Source: an uncultured Sphingobium sp. (GTDB taxonomy: Bacteria > Pseudomonadota > Alphaproteobacteria > Sphingomonadales > Sphingomonadaceae). Taken from it: a DNA stretch of 6,136 nt. Position numbers and translations under genes: made by a program. The notes below the pieces were generated by a model, which was not told the origin of the DNA, did no database searches, and saw only the letters and a list, made by a program, of their open reading frames with translations. Below, one piece after another: positions 1-5,445 of the stretch (its first letter is position 1; every line of letters starts with the position of its first letter). The stretch covers positions 1 to 6,136 of the forward strand of contig CAMLFF010000200.1 of NCBI GenBank assembly GCA_946479185.1, in the 5' to 3' direction.

Positions 1-38
1 TCATGCAGCTGCAAAATCTTACCGGTGCCGGAGTTTAA
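1..38 (+). CDS. gspF: GspF C-terminal end (partial, T2SS inner-membrane platform protein)
   Basis: This is the tail of a gene that begins before the window. The readable C-terminus is MQLQNLTGAGV followed by TAA at 36-38. GspF proteins typically end, after their last transmembrane helix, with a short segment like 'PIxQLNxLV', and 'MQLQNLTG' fits that pattern. The gene sits immediately upstream of gspG with only 3 nt between stop and start, which is the usual gspF-gspG order. GspF is the polytopic inner-membrane protein that couples the GspE ATPase to pseudopilus assembly. Only 11 complete codons are visible, so the call rests on this short match plus synteny. Confidence 0.72.
   Translation, partial: MQLQNLTGAGV
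30..33 (+). promoter_or_regulatory. Ribosome binding site for gspG (GGAG)
   Basis: GGAG lies 8 nt before the ATG at 42 and within the last codons of gspF. It supports the upstream start of gspG over the in-frame ATG at 108, which has no purine-rich site at a suitable distance. Confidence 0.55.
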
Positions 39-41
39 CCC

Positions 42-551
42 ATGACGTTCGCTCGCAACCTCAGCCGTTCTGCCAAGGAGGGAGCGATTGCGCGCCTGCG
101 CCGCCGCATGGCTATCAAGCTGCCGCGCAAGCCCAGCGAAAACGGTTTTACGCTCATCGAGCTTCTGGTGGTGATCGTCATCATTGGCCTGCTCGGCACC
201 ATCGTCGCGATCAACGTGTTCGGCGCGCTTGGCACCAGCAATGTCGCTAAGGCCAAGGCGGATATCGCCTCGCTGGAATCCGCGCTCGATCAATATCGCC
301 TCGATAATCTCACTTATCCCAGCACGAGCGATGGCCTGAACGCACTCATCGCAACCCCGCCGGGCCTCGCCCAGCCGGAGCGCTACCGCATTGGCGGCTA
401 TATCAAGAAGCTGCCCAATGACCCGTGGGGCAATGCCTATCAATATGCCGCGCCGGGCCGCAAAGGCGCGTTCGACGTTTATTCGCTGGGCGCTGACAAG
501 GCGACCGGCGGCGAAGGCGAAAATGCCGATATCTATTCGAGCGAGATGTAA
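42..551 (+). CDS. gspG: T2SS major pseudopilin GspG
   Basis: GspG is the major pseudopilin. It polymerises into the periplasmic pseudopilus that drives substrates through the secretin. The 169-residue product has a basic leader, then the prepilin peptidase site ENG|FTLIELLVV with Gly35 at -1, Phe at +1 and Glu at +5, followed by a hydrophobic helix to about residue 56. The globular part shows the GspG hallmarks YPSTSDGLNAL, LPNDPWGNAYQY and the C-terminal loop SLGADK...GGEGENADI, which in characterised GspG proteins binds a calcium ion important for stability. The mature length of about 134 residues is typical. The leader is long at 35 residues. A start at the in-frame ATG at 108 would give a normal 13-residue leader (MAIKLPRKPSENG) but lacks a ribosome site, whereas the ATG at 42 has GGAG 8 nt upstream. 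It follows gspF directly and precedes the minor pseudopilin genes. Family assignment is secure; the start is not. Confidence 0.96.
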   Translation: MTFARNLSRSAKEGAIARLRRRMAIKLPRKPSENGFTLIELLVVIVIIGLLGTIVAINVFGALGTSNVAKAKADIASLESALDQYRLDNLTYPSTSDGLNALIATPPGLAQPERYRIGGYIKKLPNDPWGNAYQYAAPGRKGAFDVYSLGADKATGGEGENADIYSSEM

Positions 552-574
552 GGCCACTTCAAGGCTGAGCCGCT

Positions 575-580
575 GGAAGG
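575..580 (+). promoter_or_regulatory. Ribosome binding site for gspI (GGAAGG)
   Basis: GGAAGG lies 7 nt before the ATG at 588, inside the 36-nt gap after gspG. It favours 588 over the second in-frame ATG at 594. The gap otherwise holds nothing recognisable; a small GGC-TGA-GCC palindrome at 563-571 is too short to count as a terminator. Confidence 0.55.
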
Positions 581-587
581 CGCTGAA

Positions 588-971
588 ATGACCATGCGCG
601 CGCGTGACCCAAAGACAGACAGTTGCGCGGGCTTCACGCTGCTGGAGATGCTTGTCGCGCTCGCCATCTTCAGCCTTGCGGCGCTGGCTCTGATGCGTCT
701 GCAAGCGGTCTCCGCGCGCACCTCCGCCGATCTGCGCGAGCGTACATTAGCGCAGATTGTTGCGCGCAATATCATGGTCGAGCGATTGACTGATCCGCAG
801 GCCCCCGCGCTCGGCGCAAGTCAGGGCGTGGCGGAGAATGTCGGGCGGCAATGGCGCTGGAACCAGCAGGTCGACGATGCCGACAATGGCCGCATGGCGC
901 TCATCACGGTGCGCGTGGATGGCGGGCCGGGGCAATCCCCCGCAGTGCTGACCTTTGGGCGGGCGAAATGA
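588..971 (+). CDS. gspI: T2SS minor pseudopilin GspI
   Basis: GspI is a minor pseudopilin that, with GspJ and GspK, forms the tip complex thought to prime pseudopilus assembly. The 127-residue product has a 15-residue leader ending CAG|FTLLEMLVALAIFSLAAL, so Gly is at -1, Phe at +1 and Glu at +5, followed by a hydrophobic helix to about residue 36. The segment after the helix (LQAVSARTSADLRERTLAQIVARNIMVERL) matches the GspI pattern of a long amphipathic helix with an 'xTLAxxxAxNxxxExL' motif, and WRWNQQV resembles the conserved beta-strand. Length is normal for the family. The only cysteine, Cys13, is in the leader and is removed on maturation. The stop overlaps the gspH start as ATGA. It lies before gspH rather than after it, unlike the common G-H-I-J order. 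Confidence 0.9.
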   Translation: MTMRARDPKTDSCAGFTLLEMLVALAIFSLAALALMRLQAVSARTSADLRERTLAQIVARNIMVERLTDPQAPALGASQGVAENVGRQWRWNQQVDDADNGRMALITVRVDGGPGQSPAVLTFGRAK

Positions 972-1420
972 GGAAAGCCTGCACCGAGGCGGGGTTCACG
1001 CTCGTAGAGCTGATGGTCGTCCTCGTGATCATCGGCCTCATGTCCGGCGTGGTCGTCATGACCATGGCCGATTCGCGCGGGCGCATCTCCAGCGATATCG
1101 ATCGGTTCGCCGGGCGGGTTCATGCCGCACGCGATAGCGCCATCATCGCCGGGCGTCCGGTTGCGCTATGGGTTTCGCCCAACGCATATGGTTTCGAGAA
1201 GCGCTTTGAGGGCGCTTGGCAGCCGATCACCGAAGGGCCGCTCACGTCGCAGGATTGGTCCGGCGAGACGCGCGCGGTGTTGGGTAGCGCCAATCGCATC
1301 CGGGTGATGTTCGACAGCGTCGGGCGCGCCGATCAGGCGTTGCAGTTCGGGCTGATGCGCGATGATCGCACGATCAAAATCCGCATGGACCTCGATGGCC
1401 GGGTGACGACCGGTGAGTGA
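968..1420 (+). CDS. gspH: T2SS minor pseudopilin GspH (GspH/FimT family)
   Basis: GspH is the minor pseudopilin thought to connect the I-J-K tip to the GspG shaft. The ATG at 968 overlaps the gspI stop by 4 nt (ATGA) and gives a 9-residue leader, MRKACTEAG, cut before FTLVELMVVLVIIGLMSGVVV, with Glu at +5. The ORF is open further upstream, but those codons lie inside gspI, so 968 is the sensible start. The 150-residue product continues with FAGRVHAARDSAIIAGRPVA, matching the GspH/FimT pattern of a helix ending 'AR..AI..G..V', then LWVSPNAYGFEKR and a beta-rich C-terminal half. The length fits GspH. No cysteine remains after leader removal. GspH is the most variable pseudopilin, but the helix motif and length separate it from GspI next door. 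Confidence 0.88.
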   Translation: MRKACTEAGFTLVELMVVLVIIGLMSGVVVMTMADSRGRISSDIDRFAGRVHAARDSAIIAGRPVALWVSPNAYGFEKRFEGAWQPITEGPLTSQDWSGETRAVLGSANRIRVMFDSVGRADQALQFGLMRDDRTIKIRMDLDGRVTTGE

Positions 1421-2099
1421 TCGCGCGCCACAGCCCAACGGCTTCAGTTCGCCTGTGCGTTCCGCCGAACTCGGCTTCACGCTCATCGAGCTGATGGTCG
1501 CCGTGCTCATCTTCTCCATGCTCGCGACGACGGGCGTCATCCTTTTGCGCACCAGCGTCGATGGGCAAGCCGCAATCAGCGCGCATCTCGATGCCTTGGG
1601 CGATGTCCAGCGCGGTATATCGACGCTCGATGCCGATATCTCGCAGGTCAGCAAGCGCATCAGCCGCACGCAGGCGGGCACTTTCGCGCCGGTCTTTTAT
1701 GGCCGGGCCGCGCAGGACAATGAGCCGCTCATGCAGTTCGTGCGCGATGGCTGGAGCAATCCATCCATGGCGCGGCGCCCCAGCTTGCAAAAGGTGGAAT
1801 ATTGGTGGCGGGAAGGGCGCATTGAACGGATCGGTTATGAGGCTGTCGATGGGGCTGATGCTCCCGAGCCTGCAATCCTGTTCAAGGGCGTCACGGCGCT
1901 CACCCTGCGCTATCGCACGCGCAAGGGCGAGTGGCTTGAGCGCTGGGTGCCGGAGAAGCCGAGCGACGCGCCGACCGCTGTCGAGTTGGTGATGGAGCGT
2001 GACGGGCAACCACCCCTTACCCTGCGCTTCCTCGTCGGCACCACCATGTATGAGCCGGACCCTGATGCGATCATAGGGGCGCCCGCCAATGCCATGTAA
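1413..2099 (+). CDS. gspJ: T2SS minor pseudopilin GspJ
   Basis: GspJ is a minor pseudopilin of the I-J-K tip complex. The 228-residue product carries the cleavage site ELG|FTLIELMVAVLIFSML with Gly21 at -1 and Glu at +5. Downstream features match GspJ: the helix with LDALGDVQRGISTLDADISQV, the stretch FVRDGWSNP, the strand LQKVEYWWREGRIER and the late PTAVELVM element. Length is in the normal range. The start is the GTG at 1413, which overlaps gspH by 8 nt and gives a 21-residue leader. A GTG at 1455 would give a 7-residue leader (MRSAELG). Neither has a clear ribosome site, so translation probably depends on coupling to gspH. There are no cysteines. Confidence 0.93.
   Translation: MSDRAPQPNGFSSPVRSAELGFTLIELMVAVLIFSMLATTGVILLRTSVDGQAAISAHLDALGDVQRGISTLDADISQVSKRISRTQAGTFAPVFYGRAAQDNEPLMQFVRDGWSNPSMARRPSLQKVEYWWREGRIERIGYEAVDGADAPEPAILFKGVTALTLRYRTRKGEWLERWVPEKPSDAPTAVELVMERDGQPPLTLRFLVGTTMYEPDPDAIIGAPANAM
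2075..2079 (+). promoter_or_regulatory. Ribosome binding site for gspK (AGGGG)
   Basis: AGGGG lies within the last codons of gspJ, 9 nt before the ATG at 2089. It favours that start over the in-frame ATG at 2107, which would give a shorter leader (MKPSEQG) and has no purine-rich site close upstream. Confidence 0.45.
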
Positions 2100-3114
2100 T
2101 CGCGCGATGAAACCGAGCGAGCAGGGCGCTGCCTTGCTCACCGTGCTGCTGCTGGTCGCCATCCTCTCGGTCGTCACCGCCGTCGCGCTGGATCGGCTGA
2201 CGCTCGCCAGCCGCATGACGCGCAACATCGTCGCCGCCGATCAGGGCCGCGCCTATATGCTCACCGCCGAGCAGATGGTCGCCACGCTCATCACCGATAT
2301 CGTCGCCGTGCAGCCCGATCGCACGACGCTGCAAGGCGGATGGCTCGGGCGGGATCAGACCATCGCCGTGCCCAATGGCAGCGTGACCGCGCGGATTATC
2401 GACCGGGGAAATTGCTTCAATCTCAACAGTCTGGTGAGTGGCGCCGATAATGCTGGAATGCCGGGAGACGCGGGCGGCGAAGCCAATCTCGCCGCACGAC
2501 AGGCGGGCATCGCGCAATTTGCCGCTTTGATGCGTCTGCTCGGTATCGATCATGCCGTTGCCCTGCAGATTGCCACATCGGCTGCGGACTGGATCGATAG
2601 CGATGTCGAGCCGGGCAATGGCGGGGCGGAAGACAATTATTATGCCGGGTTCAAACCTGCCTATCGCACCGCCAATGGCCTGATGGCGGATTCGAGTGAA
2701 TTGCTGATGATCAATGCGGTGACGCCGGATATTTATCAGCGCGTGCGCCCCTGGGTCTGTGCGCTGCCAAACACGCGCATGTCGTCCATCAACATCAACA
2801 CCTTGCTGCCGGGGCAGGCGGTGTTGCTCGCCATGATCGCGCCTGACGCGCTTGGGCTCGATCAGGCGCGGGACGTGCTGGCCCAGCGCCCGCCGCAAGG
2901 CTATGGCAGTGTGCAGAATTTCTGGACGCAGCCTGCGCTCGCGCGTCTCGGCCTTGCCGAGTCCGTCAAGGAACAGACGATGGCGAAGACACGCTGGTTT
3001 GAAGTGACGATCCGGGCCGATCTCGGGGGAGGTATTGTGGAAGAAACCGTGCTGATCGATGCGGAGAACAAGCCTGCGCGGCTGGTTCGCCGGCAATGGG
3101 GTGAAGCGTCTTGA
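2089..3114 (+). CDS. gspK: T2SS minor pseudopilin GspK (tip protein)
   Basis: GspK is the largest minor pseudopilin and caps the pseudopilus tip. The 341-residue product has leader MPCNRAMKPSEQG, then AALLTVLLLVAILSVVTAVAL. It lacks Glu at +5, the known hallmark that sets GspK apart from the other pseudopilins. Family motifs follow in order: GNCFNLNSL (about 107-115), DWIDSDVEP (167-175), GGAEDNYY, YRTANG, a helical stretch around SSELLMINAVTPDIYQRVRPWV, and the second-domain strand SININT (233-238). This is the usual arrangement of an alpha-helical domain inserted in the pilin fold. The 11-nt overlap with gspJ is the longest in the cluster. After processing, two cysteines remain, Cys109 and Cys224. 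The stop overlaps the gspL TTG start. Confidence 0.95.
   Translation: MPCNRAMKPSEQGAALLTVLLLVAILSVVTAVALDRLTLASRMTRNIVAADQGRAYMLTAEQMVATLITDIVAVQPDRTTLQGGWLGRDQTIAVPNGSVTARIIDRGNCFNLNSLVSGADNAGMPGDAGGEANLAARQAGIAQFAALMRLLGIDHAVALQIATSAADWIDSDVEPGNGGAEDNYYAGFKPAYRTANGLMADSSELLMINAVTPDIYQRVRPWVCALPNTRMSSININTLLPGQAVLLAMIAPDALGLDQARDVLAQRPPQGYGSVQNFWTQPALARLGLAESVKEQTMAKTRWFEVTIRADLGGGIVEETVLIDAENKPARLVRRQWGEAS
3098..3101 (+). promoter_or_regulatory. Possible ribosome binding site for gspL (GGGG)
   Basis: GGGG lies 9 nt before the TTG at 3111, inside gspK. It is a weak site, but it is the best support for reading TTG as the gspL start. The nearby ATG at 3118 is in another frame and meets a stop after three codons. 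Confidence 0.3.
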
Positions 3115-4226
3115 AGCATGATTATGTGATTGTCCTGCCACGGGAAAGCGAGACGCCGCCGGTCTGGTATCGCGTCGCGCAGGAGCGGATCGTGCGCCGG
3201 GGCCGGGGCACGGAATGGTTGCCACCCGAGGATGAGCAGACGCCGGACGAAGCTGTCGGCAAGGCCATGCTCGTGCTGCCGCCGCATGTCACGACGCTCC
3301 ATTGGATCGCCTGCCCCGGCATGACTTCCCGTCAGGGCGCGGCGGCTGCGCGATTGATGGCGCTGGATGTGAGCATTGGCGAGGGCGATCAATTGCACGC
3401 CGCCGTCGCCGCCAATGACGATGGCGAGGCGCCGCATGTGGTGGCCGTCACCAGCCGCAGCGCCATGCAGCATTGGCTGGAATGGGCCAAAACCCACGGC
3501 ATCGAGCAGGCAAGCTTCGTGCCCTCTGCGCTGCTGCTGCCCGCGCCGGAGAACGGCTTTGTGCGTGCGCCCATTGGTGGCGCCGATGTGGTGCGTGGCG
3601 CGGATACGGCATTTGAGGGCAGCGATGATGTCGCCGCGCTGATCATGGGCGATGCCCCGGTCACGCGACTGCCTCCCGATAATATCGATGATGCGCTGCT
3701 CGCCGCGCTCAATGATCCGCCGCTTGATCTGCGGCAGGGCATTTATGCGCAGCGCGCGCCATCCATGTTCGATGCGGCCCGGTTGCGGCGCATGGCGATC
3801 ATGTTCGGCGGCATCATCGTTATCGGCCTGCTGATCTCGCTGATCACGATCATCCGCCTGAACGCAGAGGCCTCACGCCTGGATGCGCAGACGGTCGAAC
3901 TCGCCAAAACAATCGACCCAACCGTCGAAGACCCGGATGCCGCAGATGCGCGCATCACGGCGCTGTTTGCGGCGCGGGGCGGGCGCGGCGGTTTCTCCGG
4001 CATGATGGCTGGCGTGATGACGGCGATGCAGGCCAATCCCAATGTCACGCTCACCAGCGTCAACCAGACCGCTGACGGATCGCTCCGGCTGCAATTCTCG
4101 GCGACGCGGGCGGAAGAGATAAATGACGTGCTGATTGCCATTCAGGAAGCTGGCTGGCGGATCAGCGCCAATGCGGTGCAGCAGCGTGGTGCGCAGCTGA
4201 TCGCAGATATCATGGTGGTGCGGTGA
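3111..4226 (+). CDS. gspL: T2SS assembly platform protein GspL
   Basis: GspL is a bitopic inner-membrane protein. Its cytoplasmic domain recruits the GspE ATPase, and its periplasmic domain pairs with GspM and contacts the pseudopilus. The 371-residue product begins with beta-rich sequence (YVIVLPRESETPPVWYRV; AMLVLPPHVTTLHWIACPG) consistent with the actin-like cytoplasmic fold. It includes the conserved-type LDLRQGIYA before one transmembrane helix at about 229-250, preceded by basic residues (AARLRRM), as expected for an N-in protein. The periplasmic part ends in a ferredoxin-like domain (about 295-371; VTLTSVNQTADGSLRLQFSA, INDVLIAIQEAGW). Length is close to the family norm. The start is TTG at 3111, overlapping the gspK stop as TTGA; the only in-frame alternative nearby is GTG at 3126. 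No cysteine lies in the periplasmic part. Confidence 0.92.
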   Translation: MKHDYVIVLPRESETPPVWYRVAQERIVRRGRGTEWLPPEDEQTPDEAVGKAMLVLPPHVTTLHWIACPGMTSRQGAAAARLMALDVSIGEGDQLHAAVAANDDGEAPHVVAVTSRSAMQHWLEWAKTHGIEQASFVPSALLLPAPENGFVRAPIGGADVVRGADTAFEGSDDVAALIMGDAPVTRLPPDNIDDALLAALNDPPLDLRQGIYAQRAPSMFDAARLRRMAIMFGGIIVIGLLISLITIIRLNAEASRLDAQTVELAKTIDPTVEDPDAADARITALFAARGGRGGFSGMMAGVMTAMQANPNVTLTSVNQTADGSLRLQFSATRAEEINDVLIAIQEAGWRISANAVQQRGAQLIADIMVVR

Positions 4227-4705
4227 TGCAGAATATGAAGCTCTGGTGGGCGAACCACAGTCTCGCCGAGCGCCGCCTGATGGCGGGCCTTGGCCTCATC
4301 GCGCTGGTTGTTTTCCTCTGGCTGGGCGTTTTCCGACCCCTGGGCGCGGGGCTGGATAGCGGCTGGGAGAAGCAGGGTGCCGCGCTGGATCGCTATGCCT
4401 CCGTCCGCTCCAAAGTTGCTGAGTTGCGCGAGAAGCCCAAGGGCCGCACGCAGACTGAGCAAGTGCCTGTTGAGCAATTAGTGAGTCAGAGCGCTGCCGA
4501 ATCCGGCTTTACGCTGGATCGCGCTAATCAGCAGGGTGCAGGCAAGCTGGCCGTGAGCATCAGTGCGGCGCGGGTCGGTCCGTTGCTCCAGTGGGTCTCA
4601 AGGCTGGAAAGCGCGGGGATTGCCGTGCAGACGATCAGCATCGTGCCGGGCGCTGGTGAAGGCACCGTGACGATGCAGGCCGTGTTTGCAGAGGTGAAGC
4701 CATGA
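4226..4705 (+). CDS. gspM: T2SS assembly platform protein GspM
   Basis: GspM is a small bitopic inner-membrane protein that forms a complex with GspL and helps place the pseudopilus. The product is about 159 residues. It has a short cytoplasmic N-terminus with LAERRL, a transmembrane helix (about 19-37, LMAGLGLIALVVFLWLGVF) followed by the family-typical RPL, and a predicted helical linker (KQGAALDRYASVRSKVAELREK). A ferredoxin-like C-terminal domain follows (ESGFTLDRANQQG; RVGPLLQWVSRLESAGIAVQTISI; GTVTMQAVF). Size and order of parts match the family. The ATG at 4226 shares one base with the gspL stop (TGATG). A GTG just before it at 4223 would add one residue and cannot be ruled out. There are no cysteines. 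Confidence 0.9.
   Translation: MQNMKLWWANHSLAERRLMAGLGLIALVVFLWLGVFRPLGAGLDSGWEKQGAALDRYASVRSKVAELREKPKGRTQTEQVPVEQLVSQSAAESGFTLDRANQQGAGKLAVSISAARVGPLLQWVSRLESAGIAVQTISIVPGAGEGTVTMQAVFAEVKP
4691..4694 (+). promoter_or_regulatory. Ribosome binding site for gspN (GAGG)
   Basis: GAGG in the purine-rich run GAGGTGAAG lies 7 nt before the first of two adjacent ATG codons (4702 and 4705). It supports 4702 as the gspN start. Confidence 0.45.
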
Positions 4706-5424
4706 TGAGCTGGATCGCGACGACGCGCGCGAAGGTGATGTTGTTCCTCATCCTGCTGATCGGCCTGCTCGTCACCTGGCCGCTCCATGCCGCGTTCAGC
4801 ATCTTTGGCCTCAAGGATATGGGCGTGGCAGCACGCTCCCTGCGCGGCCCCATCTGGTGGGGCGGGGCTGAGGAGCTGCAAATCCGCGGCGTGCAGCTCG
4901 GCACCGTGGATGTGTTCCTCAATCCCATTCAGCTGCTCATTGGCCGGGCGCGTGTGGATATCTCCCGCCGCCTCGGCGCGCCCGATGATATTGCAGGCGC
5001 CATCACGGTCGGCTGGAACCGGCGCGGGATCGATGATGTGACTGGCACGCTTGCCCTCGCTGCTCCGCTCGCACCGCTGCCGATCAGCCGTTTTGAGTTG
5101 GACGATGTGACCGTGCATTTCTCCGCCGGGCTTTGCACAAAAGCGGAAGGGCGGGTGCGCGCGCGTGTTCCGGCCATCATCAGCGGACTCGGTCTCGCCA
5201 ATGGCTTCACGGGCGAAGTGAAGTGTGCGGGCGATGCGGTGGAACTGCCGCTGGTGAGCCAGTCCGGGCAGGAGCATCTCGCTGTGCGCATCAAGCAGGA
5301 TGGCAGCTATGAAGCGACAATGCGCGTACGCGTGGCCGATCCGCTGCTTGGCGCGGCGCTGGGCGCCAATGGCTTCCGTGCGGTGAATGGCGAGCAGGTG
5401 TTGCGGACTGTCGGGCGCTTTTGA
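4702..5424 (+). CDS. gspN: T2SS accessory protein GspN
   Basis: GspN is found in a subset of T2SS clusters and its exact role is unsettled; it is thought to be an envelope protein associated with the inner-membrane platform. The 240-residue product has an N-terminal hydrophobic segment (about 11-27, VMLFLILLIGLLVTWPL) that acts as a membrane anchor or uncleaved signal, then a beta-rich domain outside the cytoplasm. The stretch VAARSLRGPIWWGGAEELQI matches the GspN-family pattern of 'a-x-x-l-x-G-x-i-W-x-G'. Two cysteines only, Cys145 (GLCTKAEG) and Cys175 (VKCAGD), flank the region like a possible disulfide. The start overlaps the gspM stop as ATGA, and the gene sits at the usual place after gspM. 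The family call is fairly firm from motif plus synteny; function is inferred from family. Confidence 0.85.
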   Translation: MMSWIATTRAKVMLFLILLIGLLVTWPLHAAFSIFGLKDMGVAARSLRGPIWWGGAEELQIRGVQLGTVDVFLNPIQLLIGRARVDISRRLGAPDDIAGAITVGWNRRGIDDVTGTLALAAPLAPLPISRFELDDVTVHFSAGLCTKAEGRVRARVPAIISGLGLANGFTGEVKCAGDAVELPLVSQSGQEHLAVRIKQDGSYEATMRVRVADPLLGAALGANGFRAVNGEQVLRTVGRF

Positions 5425-5445
5425 GTCACTTTGGCGGCAAGTCCG

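Noticed and set aside
75..90. AAGGAG followed by TTG at 88 as a separate small gene start
   Set aside because: The TTG frame is not that of gspG and ends after about 29 codons inside the gspG helix region; the product has no meaning I can support.
563..571. Palindrome GGC-TGA-GCC in the gspG-gspI gap as a possible terminator
   Set aside because: A 3-bp stem with a 3-nt loop and no T-run is too weak, and a ribosome site for gspI follows at once.
1374..2228. Minus-strand open frame of 284 codons antisense to gspJ
   Set aside because: This is a shadow of gspJ codon bias, with low-complexity Arg/His/Ala composition and no domain or ribosome site.
3118..3129. Three-codon ORF (ATG ATT ATG TGA) over the gspL start as an attenuator
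   Set aside because: It lacks its own ribosome site at a convincing distance and could easily arise by chance; it is mentioned only with the gspL start.
2071..3225. Minus-strand open frame of 384 codons antisense to gspK
   Set aside because: It lies wholly opposite gspK and its flanks, and its product is rich in Arg, His and Pro with no recognisable domain. Long antisense frames are expected in GC-rich coding DNA. The plus strand has clear GspK motifs.
4528..5277. Minus-strand open frame of 249 codons antisense to gspM and gspN
   Set aside because: It covers two well-supported plus-strand genes and their overlap, and its product shows no family motif.
5425..5445. Possible operon boundary between gspN and gspO
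   Set aside because: The 21-nt gap has no hairpin, T-run or promoter-like sequence, so read-through transcription is the simpler view.
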